Positions 54,580 through 63,168 of a stretch of DNA of 63,168 nt are shown piece after piece; position 1 is the first letter of the stretch, and the number at the start of each line of letters is the position of its first letter. The notes beneath the pieces are model-generated. The model ran no database searches, had not been told where the DNA came from, and saw only the letters and a program-made list of their open reading frames with translations. The DNA is taken from assembly GCA_947479935.1 (NCBI GenBank), contig CANKBG010000013.1, positions 1 to 63,168 of the forward strand. Direction: 5' to 3'. Origin of the DNA: Comamonadaceae bacterium. GTDB taxonomy: Bacteria; Pseudomonadota; Gammaproteobacteria; Burkholderiales; Burkholderiaceae_C. The position numbers and the translations under genes were made by a program.

Positions 54580-55227
54580 TTATTCCAAGCGCCAGGTGTA
54601 TTTCATGCTCGCCCAGCTTTGCTGGGGCCGGCCATCGATCGTGCCAGGCTTGAACTGGCACTTGGACAAACCAACTCTTGCCGCTTCGTCCAAACGCCTA
54701 AAGCCCGAGGACTTCTCAACAGCTGACTCTAAGACCTTGCCATCAACGCCCACCAAGAACTTCAGCTGCACCGTGCCCTCCTCCTCCAAGCGCTTAGAGG
54801 CGCTGGGGTACTCGGGCTTTTCACAACCCGAAGCACTGATGACCGCGGCTGTGACCGCAGGCGGTGCGGGCGGCGCATTCATCTGCACTGGCAAGGGCGA
54901 AGGCGGCGCCACAGGCTGTGGCGTGTTGGACACCGCCGCAATGGCATTCATCGGAGGAGGCGAGGCCACCTGAATGTCCACGGGGGGCACATAAGAGGGC
55001 GGTGGGGGCGGCAAATTCTTAGGCGGCGGAGGTGGCGGGGGCGGCGGAATGTCGGGCTTAGTCTCTTCCAACAGGACGGCCTCAACCGGTCCCTTGAGCA
55101 CCTTCACAAACTTGCGAGCAAGTCCGGAATTGATGGCCCAAAACAGCAGCCCGTGCAACACCACCACCGCAGTCAACCCGATCAGGTGTTTGCGGGGTGT
55201 TCGCTGCCGGCTGGCGTAATCAATCAT
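54580..55227 (-). CDS. tonB: TonB-family energy transducer
   Basis: 215 aa. N-terminal anchor helix (LIGLTAVVVLHGLLFWAI), then a proline-rich periplasmic spacer (about residues 55-85, several PPPPPP runs). The C-terminal TonB domain contains EYPSASKRLEEEGTVQLKFL, then VGVDGKVLESAVEKSSGFRR and a Trp-rich end. It couples the ExbBD proton motor to outer-membrane receptors. GGAG precedes ATG 55227. It is the first gene of tonB-exbB-exbD-exbD. Confidence 0.94.
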   Translation of the reverse strand: MIDYASRQRTPRKHLIGLTAVVVLHGLLFWAINSGLARKFVKVLKGPVEAVLLEETKPDIPPPPPPPPPKNLPPPPPSYVPPVDIQVASPPPMNAIAAVSNTPQPVAPPSPLPVQMNAPPAPPAVTAAVISASGCEKPEYPSASKRLEEEGTVQLKFLVGVDGKVLESAVEKSSGFRRLDEAARVGLSKCQFKPGTIDGRPQQSWASMKYTWRLE

Positions 55228-55363
55228 GTAACAAGCGCTCCATGGTCTGAATGTTCAAAATTTTCGACATATTTTTCGAGTCAATTTAAATCTCAATTTA
55301 GAAAGACCCGATTCTGGATGATGGATCCTCAAAGTGTCATAGTCCATTAAGACGAGTGATAGC

Positions 55364-56512
55364 TTAGGTTCTTGTGCGGTGAGCGCCTATCTCGGCCAAA
55401 ATCTCCGCGGTATGTTCGCCACACAAAGCCCCAGGCGATGGACTGCGCGCAACACTTCTTGAGAAACGTGGCGCAGGCGCCGGTTGCCTCTGACCGTTAA
55501 CATCGACAAACAAGCCACGCGACTTGTTATGAGGATGTTCAGCCGCTTCAGTCAAACTCAAAACTGGCGCAAAACAAACATCCGTGCCTTCTAGCAAGCT
55601 TTGCCATTCAGCACGCGTTTTTTGATGAATGGTTGTCGCCATTCTTTGCTTAAGTTGCGGCCAGTGACGTGCGTCATATTGCAAAGTTGGATCGATATCG
55701 TCAAGATTTAACAAGCGCAAAAGTTGCGCATAAAACTGCGGCTCGATGGCACCCAATGTGATGTAGTGGCCATCCGAACACTCGAACACCTCATAAAAAG
55801 GAGAGCTGTTTGAAAAAAAATTTCGCTCGGTTTGATCCATCCAGGAGCCATTGCTGCGCATTTGATGCATCAAGCCACTCATGGCAGTGACACCATCGAT
55901 CATGGCCGCATCAACCACTTGTCCAAAACCCGATTTTTGAGCTTCAAGCAATGCACACACCAAACCAAACGCCAGGAACATGGCACCCCCAGCCATGTCG
56001 CCAACAATGGTGGGGGGAATGACGGGCGCTTGACCCTGACGTGCAGAGGTAGATAAGACACCAGTCAAGGCGACATAGTTGATGTCGTGTCCTGCGGCCT
56101 GCGCCAAAGGTCCTGTTTGCCCCCAACCCGTCACCCGGCCATAGACCAATTTGGGGTTGCGTGCTTCAACGGCTTCTGGACCAAAACCAAGGCGCTCCAT
56201 GACGCCCGGCCTAAATCCTTCAATGAGCGCATCTGCAGATTCAATCAAGGTCCAGACCACTTCGCGATCAGCAGTCGACTTCAAGTCCAATGCAATTGAA
56301 CGTTTGCCCCTATTGCTGGCCGCTCTCGGGTATTTTGAAGCTCGGGCGACATCGGCAGCGCGATCGATCACGATCACATCGGCCCCCATATCTGCCAGCA
56401 TCATGCCGGTAAAGGGTCCAGGACCAATGCCTGCAAACTCAATTATTTTCAGACCGGTCAAAGGTCCATGAGAGGCATTGGCAGATAAATTAGCAGTTGA
56501 ATGAGTTGACAT
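55364..56512 (-). CDS. CaiB/BaiF CoA-transferase family, alpha-methylacyl-CoA racemase-like
   Basis: 382 aa. Family III CoA-transferase fold: LKIIEFAGIGPGPFTGMMLA, MGADVIVIDR, NRGKRSIALDLKS and EGFRPGVMERLGFGPE. The catalytic Asp region is VGDMAGGAMFLAFGLVCALL. The AGHDINYVALTGVLS stretch resembles AMACR, so racemisation of 2-methylacyl-CoA is more likely than CoA transfer. ATG 56512 is preferred over the TTG two codons upstream. It is divergent from the SDR of the beta-oxidation island. Confidence 0.88.
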   Translation of the reverse strand: MSTHSTANLSANASHGPLTGLKIIEFAGIGPGPFTGMMLADMGADVIVIDRAADVARASKYPRAASNRGKRSIALDLKSTADREVVWTLIESADALIEGFRPGVMERLGFGPEAVEARNPKLVYGRVTGWGQTGPLAQAAGHDINYVALTGVLSTSARQGQAPVIPPTIVGDMAGGAMFLAFGLVCALLEAQKSGFGQVVDAAMIDGVTAMSGLMHQMRSNGSWMDQTERNFFSNSSPFYEVFECSDGHYITLGAIEPQFYAQLLRLLNLDDIDPTLQYDARHWPQLKQRMATTIHQKTRAEWQSLLEGTDVCFAPVLSLTEAAEHPHNKSRGLFVDVNGQRQPAPAPRFSRSVARSPSPGALCGEHTAEILAEIGAHRTRT

Positions 56513-56565
56513 CGTCAAAAACCATTAAGGGTCCGGCACCTTGATCAGGGCTATATGTTCGCACT

Positions 56566-56594
56566 TTGACAGACATTTACCCCCTCCATATGTA
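56566..56594 (+). promoter_or_regulatory. Strong sigma-70-like promoter before the SDR gene
   Basis: TTGACA (56566-56571), exactly 17 bases, TATGTA (56589-56594). The -35 is a perfect consensus. The -10 lies inside CATATGTAGTATG, a small inverted repeat that may be a regulator site. Confidence 0.65.
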
Positions 56595-56653
56595 GTATGC
56601 AGACTAACTGAGTTTAAGGAAAAGTGACAGGGAGAAATCTATTAGGACTCAGC

Positions 56654-57397
56654 ATGTTTAGACTGGACGGTAAAGTGGCATTGGTCAGTGGCGCTGGCAG
56701 AGGCATGGGCTTTGGCGTGGCGCAGTGCTTGGCGCGGCAAGGCGCTACTGTCGTGGTGAATGATTTTTTTACAGATCGGGCGGAAGCAGCTGCTTTGTCG
56801 CTTCAAGGTGAAGGTCTCTCAGAAGATTACGCGGTGGCAGACATGACTAATCGACAGGCAATTTTTGACATGACCGCAGAACTGATTCAAAAACATGGTG
56901 CCATCGACATTTTTGTTCACAACGCAGGTATTCCTGCTCAGGGATGGGGCTACAGCAAGTTTTTAGAGTCCCCCGCGGCGGAGTGGGACAGCTGGTTACA
57001 ACTCAATTTATATGGTCTGATGCATGCTAGTCAGGTCATCTTGCCTCACATGATTGAAAAAAAATGGGCCCGCATTGTGGCCATCAATTCAGATGCAGCT
57101 CGCACCGCCACTGGCATGGGCTTGTGTGCATATGGCGCAGCCAAAGCGGCCGCTATCGGTTTCATCCGTAACCTGTCAGGCGAAATGGGCCGTCATGGCA
57201 TTACTGCCAATGCCCTTTCTTTAGGCACCATGAACAACTGGGAAGGCTCTGAGCAAGTTGCCAGAAAAACCGCCTCTGTGGCTCGCGCGGGGCCACCGCA
57301 AGACGTGGGGGCCGCCGTGTTGTACCTATCATCCCTTGAAGCTGAGTGGGTGAATGGTCAAGTTTTGCCCGTAAATGGCGGAAGTTTGGTATCTTGA
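56654..57397 (+). CDS. SDR-family oxidoreductase (FabG-like)
   Basis: 247 aa with VSGAGRGMGFGVAQCL, HNAGIPAQGWGY, a catalytic Ser region INSDAARTATGMG and the Tyr/Lys pair YGAAKAAAIGF, then VNGQVLPVNGGSLVS. The catalytic residues are complete. It is probably a 3-hydroxyacyl-CoA or 2-methyl-3-hydroxyacyl-CoA dehydrogenase in the adjoining degradation genes. ATG 56654 is used; an in-frame GTG at 56624 is less likely. It is followed 4 bases later by the small regulator gene. Confidence 0.87.
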   Translation: MFRLDGKVALVSGAGRGMGFGVAQCLARQGATVVVNDFFTDRAEAAALSLQGEGLSEDYAVADMTNRQAIFDMTAELIQKHGAIDIFVHNAGIPAQGWGYSKFLESPAAEWDSWLQLNLYGLMHASQVILPHMIEKKWARIVAINSDAARTATGMGLCAYGAAKAAAIGFIRNLSGEMGRHGITANALSLGTMNNWEGSEQVARKTASVARAGPPQDVGAAVLYLSSLEAEWVNGQVLPVNGGSLVS

Positions 57398-57401
57398 GCG
57401 C

Positions 57402-57893
57402 ATGCCTAAACAGTCGTCTTCTGAGAAAGCCCTGCTGCTAGACAAACACGCCTATCAGATCTCACATTTGATTGCGGAGTTCACCGTGCCTTTGATGCGC
57501 AAGCTCTACCATCAGTTTGATGGCGACATGGTGCAGATGATCATCTTTGGTGAGATTTCACTTCATAACGTTTCTCAATTTTTTCGCAAAGGTGGAGCGG
57601 ACGTACCAGAAAAATTATTGGACGATATGGAGCTTCGCAACAAGCTCATGAACTCTTGCAACGTGCTGTCCATCAGTGAGGCGACAGGCATTCCACGCGA
57701 AACGGTCAGGCGCAAAGTCGACCAACTTCTGCAGAAGGGCTTGCTTTACAGAGACAAAAACAACCGATTGGTCGTCCGCTCAGGTGTGAGCGCAGGATTT
57801 GCAAAAAGAAACGCCGAAACAACTCAAGAAATTTTGGAGTTAGCCGCCAAACTTCAAGCGCTACTTAGAACAGAAGACGAAAATAAAGACTGA
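57402..57893 (+). CDS. Small winged-helix transcriptional regulator
   Basis: 163 aa. I do not recognise the exact family. A helix-turn-helix is visible at NVLSISEATGIPRETVRRKV with a wing at LLYRDKNNRLVVRSG (residues about 88-125), giving a MarR- or Crp-like DNA-binding half. The first 80 residues are helical with no ligand motif. It lies 4 bases after the SDR gene and before the thiolase, so it likely regulates the beta-oxidation island. Confidence 0.75.
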   Translation: MPKQSSSEKALLLDKHAYQISHLIAEFTVPLMRKLYHQFDGDMVQMIIFGEISLHNVSQFFRKGGADVPEKLLDDMELRNKLMNSCNVLSISEATGIPRETVRRKVDQLLQKGLLYRDKNNRLVVRSGVSAGFAKRNAETTQEILELAAKLQALLRTEDENKD

Positions 57894-58033
57894 GCTTCAG
57901 AGTACCCAAAATGGGTTTTCGAGCTCTGAAAACTCTTCCCATTGCGCAAGACTATGGGCTAGCTGCGGCCCAATTCACCCACCAGCGCCGTTAGTTGATT
58001 CACTCGGCTTAGCCCCCAACCTGGAAGACACAG

Positions 58034-59239
58034 ATGGAAACCTTGATTTACGACCACGTCAGAACCCCCCGCGGCAAGGGCAAACCAGATGGTAGCCTGC
58101 ACGAAGTAACGCCAGTTTGGCTGGCCAGTCGACCGTTAGCAGCTCTCAAAGCGCGCAATCAACTTGATACAGTTGCCATTGACGACGTCGTCATGGGCTG
58201 CGTCATGCCCGTGGGCGAGCAAGGTGGCAACATCGCCAGGATGGCTGTGTTGCAAGCCGACTTTGACCAACAAGTTCCTGCCCTGCAAATCAATCGTTAC
58301 TGCGGTTCAGGCCTAGAAGCAGTTGCCTTTGCAGCCAGCAAAGTCATGGCCGGGCAAGCCGATCTCGCCATTGGCGCAGGCGTGGAGATGATGTCACGTG
58401 TACCGATGGGCGCAGATGGCGGCGCATGGGCGCAAGACCCTCAAGTCTCTGCCAAAACATACTTTGTGATGCAAGGTATTTCTGCAGACCTTTTGAGCTC
58501 GTTGCGCGGTCACAGCCGCAATGACCTTGACGCCTATTCAGCAGAGAGCCATCGCCGTGCGCATCGCGCTTGGACTGAGGGTCGATTTGACGGCGCTGTC
58601 ATTCCGGTACAAGATTTTTTAGGTCTCACCCTGTTGTCAAAAGATGAAACCATTCGCCCCGATACATCGACCGAATCCTTGTCGAATCTGAAGCCCGCTT
58701 TCACCGACATGGGCGAAAAATATGGCTACGACAGTGTTGCCATGCAGCGCTATCCACAAGTAGAAAAAATTCACCACATTCACCATGCCGGTAACAGTTC
58801 GGGCATTGTGGACGGTGCGGCAGCTGTGCTGGTTGGCAATGCGCAAATTGGTACCCAATTGGGTCTCAAGCCACGAGCACGAATTCGCTCTTTTGCCGCC
58901 ATCGGATCCGAACCCACTTTGATGCTGGATGGCCCCAGCTTTGCAGCGCGAAAAGCCTTGGCGCGTGCGTGCATGCAAGCTTCTGACATTGATTTATGGG
59001 AATTGAACGAAGCTTTTGCATCAGTGGTTCTGACCATGATGGAAGAACTTAACATTCCTCACGACCGCATGAACGTGAACGGCGGCGCCATCGCAATGGG
59101 TCATCCTTTGGGTGCTACTGGAGCCATGATTTTGGGCACTGCATTGGATGAACTGGAAAGAACCGGCAAACAAACCGCGCTGATTTCTTTGTGCGTTGCT
59201 GCGGGCATGGGCTCGGCCATGATTATCGAACGCGTTTGA
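58034..59239 (+). CDS. Thiolase (acetyl-CoA C-acyltransferase)
   Basis: 401-aa degradative thiolase. The nucleophile Cys90 is in [15 protein letters not shown], His357 in [11 protein letters not shown] and Cys387 in [12 protein letters not shown]. It cleaves 3-ketoacyl-CoA to acetyl- or propionyl-CoA. It is followed 26 bases later by the FadJ-like gene in a classic fadA-fadB-type pairing. A 140-base gap upstream separates it from the regulator. Confidence 0.94.
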   Translation: METLIYDHVRTPRGKGKPDGSLHEVTPVWLASRPLAALKARNQLDTVAIDDVVMGCVMPVGEQGGNIARMAVLQADFDQQVPALQINRYCGSGLEAVAFAASKVMAGQADLAIGAGVEMMSRVPMGADGGAWAQDPQVSAKTYFVMQGISADLLSSLRGHSRNDLDAYSAESHRRAHRAWTEGRFDGAVIPVQDFLGLTLLSKDETIRPDTSTESLSNLKPAFTDMGEKYGYDSVAMQRYPQVEKIHHIHHAGNSSGIVDGAAAVLVGNAQIGTQLGLKPRARIRSFAAIGSEPTLMLDGPSFAARKALARACMQASDIDLWELNEAFASVVLTMMEELNIPHDRMNVNGGAIAMGHPLGATGAMILGTALDELERTGKQTALISLCVAAGMGSAMIIERV

Positions 59240-59265
59240 TCATAAATAAAACAGGACAAATTACC

Positions 59266-61458
59266 ATGCAGGACATTATTCGATACGCCGTCGATGCCGA
59301 TGGCATTGCCACACTGACCATTGACTATCCTGGCAAAACCATGAACGTCATCGATGGTGACTTTATGAACAATTTGTCATCTTGCATCGACAGAGTTGTT
59401 GCCGATGCCAATGTGAAAGGCGCCATCCTAACCTCAGCCAAAGATGCCTTTGTAGCCGGTGCAGATCTGATTGCCATGGAAGCCAATTTGGACAGCATGA
59501 CCAACGACAGCGTTGAAGTTTTGTTTGAAAAATGCGCATCACTTTCCATGCTGGTGAGAAAAATGGAAACGTGCGGTAAGCCTTTTGCCGCAGCCATCAA
59601 TGGTGTGGCCATGGGCGGCGGCTTTGAACTGTGTTTGGGTTGTCACTACCGTGTTGCAGCCAATTCACCGTCTGTGCTTGTTGGACTGCCAGAGGTTCAG
59701 GTTGGCTTATTGCCTGCCGCAGGTGGTACCCAAAGGTTGATGCGTATTTTGGGCATCATGGGCGCCATGCCTTACCTCTTAGAAGGCAAACATGCGACGG
59801 CTGCAAAAGCCAAAGAAATTGGTTTGATTCACGAAGTGGTCGAGCCTGAGGCCTTGTTGTCGGCGGCCAAAAAATGGTTGATTGAAACGCCCAACGCAGT
59901 CCAACCATGGGATGTCAAAGGTTTCAAAATTCCAGGCGGTGGCCCCTTAGATCCACGTGTAGCGCCCAGTTTCGTGGTGGGTAATACCATGTTGCAAGCC
60001 AACACTTATCACAACTTGCCCGCGCCCCTGGCCATCCAAAGCTGCTTGTACGAAGGCGCTCAACTGCCCATTGACAAAGCGCTTCGCATTGAAAGCAAGT
60101 ATATGGCAACGCTCACGCGGGGCACTGTTTCTCGTGCCATGGTGCGAACTTTGTTTGTCAACAAATCAAAAGCTGAAAAGGGCATGCATCGCCCCGCCAA
60201 CATTCCAGCCTTCAAAAGTAAAAAGTTGGGCATGATTGGCGCTGGCATGATGGGCGGCGGCATTGCACTTATTGCCGCCCAGCGTGGCATTCAAGTGGTC
60301 TTGATCGACCGCGATCAAAGCGCCGCAGAAAAAGGCAAAGCACATGCCGAAAAGGTGTTGAAACGATTGGTTGAAAAAGGTCATTCAACACCAGAAAAAG
60401 CCGATGGCATCTTGGCCCTCATTACCCCCACGACAGACTACAACATGTTGAAAGATGCAGACATGGTGGTTGAAGCTGTGTTTGAAGACCGCGCTATCAA
60501 GGCTGAGGTGACCAAGCGTTTGGATGCCGTTCTGCCCACCCATTGTGTAGTCGCCACAAACACCTCTGCACTGCCCATCAGCTTGTTGGCCAAAGCTACT
60601 AGCCGCCCCGACAAATTCATTGGTCTGCATTTCTTCTCACCTGCCGATCGCATGCCCTTGGTCGAAGTCATTCGAGGCAATCAAACCTCGGATGAAACTT
60701 TGGCCAAAGCGCTAGACTTTGTAGCACAATTGAAGAAGACGCCCATCGTGGTGAATGACAGTCGCGGCTTCTTTACCAGCCGTTTCATTGGTGCTTTCAT
60801 TGATGACGCGATTGGCATGGTGGCCGAAGGCATTGCCCCCGCGCTCATTGAAAATTGCGCGCGTCATGCAGGCATGCCTGTTGGACCATTGGCCATTACC
60901 GACGAATTGTCCATCGAACTTTCTGTGCATGCTGGAGAAGCACAAGCTCGCGAGTTTCCTGACACTTACAAACCAGGCCGCTCGGTGCCCATTTTGAAAA
61001 AACTGTTTGACTTGGGTCGCTTGGGTAAAAAAGGGGGAAAAGGCTTCTACGACTACGACTCAACTGGCAAACAGATCTGGAAAGGCTTGGCCGATAACTA
61101 TCCGCTCAAAGCACAACAGCCAAATGCACACGATTTGAAGCAAAGAATCTTGTACGTGCAAGCCATAGAAGCGGCGCGCGCCATGGAAGAAGGCGTTTTG
61201 TTGGCGCCTGCAGATGGCGATGTCGGTGCCATCCTGGGCGTCGGCTTTCCAGCCTACACCGGCGGCCCCTTCTGTTATGTAGACGGCATCGGCTTGCCTA
61301 ATTTTGTGAAAGAGGCAGATCGATTGGCCGATTTGTTTGGCGACCACTTACGCCCTCCCACGCTTTTGCGCAACATGGCAGCCAACGGCCAAACTTTTTA
61401 TGGCCACACTGCACGTCCAGTGCCCTCCCGTCAAACACAAGTCGCACAAGCTGAATAA
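59266..61458 (+). CDS. fadJ: Bifunctional enoyl-CoA hydratase / 3-hydroxyacyl-CoA dehydrogenase (FadJ-like)
   Basis: 730 aa. The N-terminal crotonase domain (about 1-190) has [31 protein letters not shown] and [20 protein letters not shown] with the catalytic Glu. The dehydrogenase domain (from about 315) has [32 protein letters not shown] and the catalytic His in [16 protein letters not shown], then DSRGFFTSR. The order hydratase-dehydrogenase is that of FadB/FadJ. The start is ATG 59266; the longer upstream frame overlaps the thiolase. It ends 3 bases before the fused acyl-CoA dehydrogenase. Confidence 0.94.
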   Translation: MQDIIRYAVDADGIATLTIDYPGKTMNVIDGDFMNNLSSCIDRVVADANVKGAILTSAKDAFVAGADLIAMEANLDSMTNDSVEVLFEKCASLSMLVRKMETCGKPFAAAINGVAMGGGFELCLGCHYRVAANSPSVLVGLPEVQVGLLPAAGGTQRLMRILGIMGAMPYLLEGKHATAAKAKEIGLIHEVVEPEALLSAAKKWLIETPNAVQPWDVKGFKIPGGGPLDPRVAPSFVVGNTMLQANTYHNLPAPLAIQSCLYEGAQLPIDKALRIESKYMATLTRGTVSRAMVRTLFVNKSKAEKGMHRPANIPAFKSKKLGMIGAGMMGGGIALIAAQRGIQVVLIDRDQSAAEKGKAHAEKVLKRLVEKGHSTPEKADGILALITPTTDYNMLKDADMVVEAVFEDRAIKAEVTKRLDAVLPTHCVVATNTSALPISLLAKATSRPDKFIGLHFFSPADRMPLVEVIRGNQTSDETLAKALDFVAQLKKTPIVVNDSRGFFTSRFIGAFIDDAIGMVAEGIAPALIENCARHAGMPVGPLAITDELSIELSVHAGEAQAREFPDTYKPGRSVPILKKLFDLGRLGKKGGKGFYDYDSTGKQIWKGLADNYPLKAQQPNAHDLKQRILYVQAIEAARAMEEGVLLAPADGDVGAILGVGFPAYTGGPFCYVDGIGLPNFVKEADRLADLFGDHLRPPTLLRNMAANGQTFYGHTARPVPSRQTQVAQAE

Positions 61459-61461
61459 ACC

Positions 61462-63168
61462 ATGAACTTCGATTTTTCAGACGATCAAAATGTGCTTCGC
61501 AACGAGGTTCGTAAGTTCCTTGCCAAAGAGTGTCCCGTATCTGTCACACGCAGTGTGATCGACCAAGGCCAAACCCATGCTGAATCTGTTTGGAAAGGCT
61601 TGGGCGAATTGGGTGTGACCAGTTTGATGCTGCCTGAATCTTGCGGCGGCATTGGGCTGGGCGCGATGGAATTGTGCGTGGTGGCCGAAGAAGTCGGTCG
61701 TCAGCTTGGCGCCCTGCCCTTGGCGTCTACTTTGTATCTGGCCACACAAGCTGTCTTGTTAGGCGCGTCTGATGAACAACAACAAAAGTGGTTGCCCCGC
61801 GTTGCGGCAGGCGCCAAAGCCACCCTTGCGGCGCCTCTGGACGAGCTATGCAATATTTCTGGCTTGCCCCAATTTGAGGGTCATCAGTTAACAGGGACTT
61901 CTAGCTTGGTCATGGATGGTGGTTGCGCCGATTTTGCGGTGGTATTGGCTCAAAATTCACAAGGACAAGCCTGCTTGGTGTTGGTTGCATTCGATCAAAG
62001 CGTCGCACGCTCAGCCCTCAAAACCATTGACCCGGCCAAGCCCTTCGCACAGCTTGTATTCAATGCTTCACCTGCTGAAGTATTGGACAAGGTGGTAGCG
62101 GGTAATGACACCTTGGCTCTGCTCAACCGTGTGCGTCAACGTGCCGCCATTTTGATTGCGTTTGAGCAATTAGGGGGGGCCGACACAGCCCTAGAAATGT
62201 CGGTCGCGTATGCCAGAGAGCGCAAAGCATTTGGCCGTACCATCGGCTCTTATCAAGGCATCAAACACAAGCTGGCAGACATTTACACGGCCAACCAATT
62301 GGCACGCGCGCACTGCTACTACGGCGCTTGGGCTTTAACGGCTGATTCGGCCAGCTCCCAGGCTGCACCCGAATTGGCCTTGGCGGCTGCGTCTGCGCGT
62401 GTGTCGGCCAGCGAGGCTTACAGCATGGCCGCACAAGAAAGCATTCAAGTGCATGGTGGCATGGGCTACACCTGGGAACTCGACTGTCATTTACACTACC
62501 GCCGTGCTCGCATGTTGGCTGTCGAATTGGGCAGCGTTCACGCTTGGCGTGAAGTCATAACCCAGCAGCTCGAATTGAAAATGGACACCCCTGCGCTTGC
62601 CAATTTGCGCGGCCCTGTAGTCGATGGCTCGATGGACTTTGATGACTCGCAGAGCGAAGCCAGTTTCAGGGCAGAGTGTCGTGCATGGCTAGATGCCAAC
62701 GCCACACTCAAAGCCAGGCCTGATGATTATTTTGCGCAACACCTCTCGCCCGCCGAACGCATGCAAGCAGCACGCGATTGGCAAGCCAAAAAAGCAGCCG
62801 CTGGGTTTGGCGCCATTACTTGGCCCACAGCATTGGGCGGGCGTGGTGGCACGCCTATGCAAGAACTGATTTGGCGTCAAGAAGAAGGCAGATACAACGT
62901 GCCTACCAGCTTCTTCAATGTCAGCTTGGGCATGGTCATTCCCTCGGTCATGGCACATGCCAGTGACTCTGTGAGGTCAGTACACATTGCGCCTGCATTG
63001 TCGGGCCAACACCTTTGGTGTCAATTACTAAGCGAGCCAGGCGCTGGCTCCGATTTGGGCATGGTCAGAACACGCGCAGAACGTTGCACCGATGGTCGGG
63101 AAGGCTGGATTTTGAACGGCCAAAAAGTATGGACTTCGCTTGCACAGTTTGCAGAATATGGTTTGGTC
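61462..63168 (+). CDS. Fused double acyl-CoA dehydrogenase, runs off the window
   Basis: The frame is open from ATG 61462 to the end (569 codons, no stop). Domain 1 (about residues 1-370) begins MNFDFSDDQNVLRNEVRKFL and ends with ERKAFGRTIGSYQGIKHKLA and IQVHGGMGYTWELDCHLHYR, a small-subunit-type dehydrogenase. A linker (about 373-395) leads to a second acyl-CoA dehydrogenase domain with FGAITWPTALGGRGGT, LLSEPGAGSDLGMVRTRAER and NGQKVWTSLAQF, a large-subunit type. It resembles a natural fusion of the pair seen at 3921-6255, in reverse order. The rest of domain 2 lies outside. The role is the first step of the adjoining beta-oxidation set. Confidence 0.9.
   Translation, partial: MNFDFSDDQNVLRNEVRKFLAKECPVSVTRSVIDQGQTHAESVWKGLGELGVTSLMLPESCGGIGLGAMELCVVAEEVGRQLGALPLASTLYLATQAVLLGASDEQQQKWLPRVAAGAKATLAAPLDELCNISGLPQFEGHQLTGTSSLVMDGGCADFAVVLAQNSQGQACLVLVAFDQSVARSALKTIDPAKPFAQLVFNASPAEVLDKVVAGNDTLALLNRVRQRAAILIAFEQLGGADTALEMSVAYARERKAFGRTIGSYQGIKHKLADIYTANQLARAHCYYGAWALTADSASSQAAPELALAAASARVSASEAYSMAAQESIQVHGGMGYTWELDCHLHYRRARMLAVELGSVHAWREVITQQLELKMDTPALANLRGPVVDGSMDFDDSQSEASFRAECRAWLDANATLKARPDDYFAQHLSPAERMQAARDWQAKKAAAGFGAITWPTALGGRGGTPMQELIWRQEEGRYNVPTSFFNVSLGMVIPSVMAHASDSVRSVHIAPALSGQHLWCQLLSEPGAGSDLGMVRTRAERCTDGREGWILNGQKVWTSLAQFAEYGLV

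Noticed and set aside
1..63168. tRNA, rRNA, insertion sequences, prophage or CRISPR arrays
   Set aside because: None could be recognised by eye. No transposase, integrase, capsid or Cas motif appears in any translated frame.

Overview
The window looks like chromosomal DNA of a freshwater betaproteobacterium of the Comamonadaceae, probably close to Limnohabitans or Rhodoferax. The basis is gene order and protein wording: ribF-ileS-lspA, rsmD/coaD beside a divergent ftsY, lolC-lolD-tatD, a hypothetical gene fused to recJ, TTT/Bug transporters, and rpoH behind a CIRCE element. GC content appears to be near 50%. The assignment is inference from protein resemblance; no 16S or tRNA gene is present. 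I found no insertion sequence, prophage, CRISPR array, rRNA or tRNA. No gene-free stretch exceeds about 220 bases.

Layout. 1-300: 3' end of rpmG, its terminator, and a large near-perfect inverted repeat. 0.3-14.3 kb: mostly housekeeping (acyl desaturase, RsmB-like methyltransferase, DUF1653, purN, a two-gene acyl-CoA dehydrogenase pair, HNH nuclease, ribF-ileS-lspA, quinone oxidoreductase, DMT exporter, an atypical SDR). 14.4-18.2 kb: gamma-glutamyltransferase-like enzyme and tctBA without an adjacent receptor. 18.4-28.3 kb: housekeeping (spermidine-synthase-like, tatD, lolDC, recJ, coaD, rsmD, ftsY, a DadA-like oxidase).

28.4-40.3 kb is the most unusual region. It holds a genuine formylglycine-generating enzyme, two formylglycine-type sulfatases anchored at the cell envelope, a third metallo-beta-lactamase-fold arylsulfatase-like protein, a DhlA-type haloalkane dehalogenase with all catalytic residues, a Phenol_MetA_deg-type outer-membrane channel, a two-domain kappa-GST/HCCA-isomerase-like protein, a beta-propeller protein of unknown function, an SDR and a TetR regulator with palindromes in its divergent promoter region. 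Together they look like a dedicated pathway for a substrate carrying both sulfate esters and carbon-halogen bonds, which I consider the best candidate for an undescribed system.

40.4-51.6 kb is an almost complete oxidative hexuronate/aldarate pathway: TRAP uptake (DctPQM), uronate dehydrogenase, SMP-30 lactonase, galactarate and glucarate dehydratases, a GarL-type aldolase and a KdgK-type kinase, controlled by a GntR/FadR regulator with two related candidate operators. A Bug/TctC receptor sits at the end of the garD operon.

51.6-55.2 kb: rpoH under a perfect CIRCE element and a convergent tonB-exbB-exbD-exbD operon. 55.4-63.2 kb: a fatty-acid/acyl-CoA beta-oxidation island (CaiB/AMACR-type CoA transferase or racemase, SDR, small winged-helix regulator, thiolase, FadJ-like bifunctional enzyme, and a fused double acyl-CoA dehydrogenase that runs off the window end).
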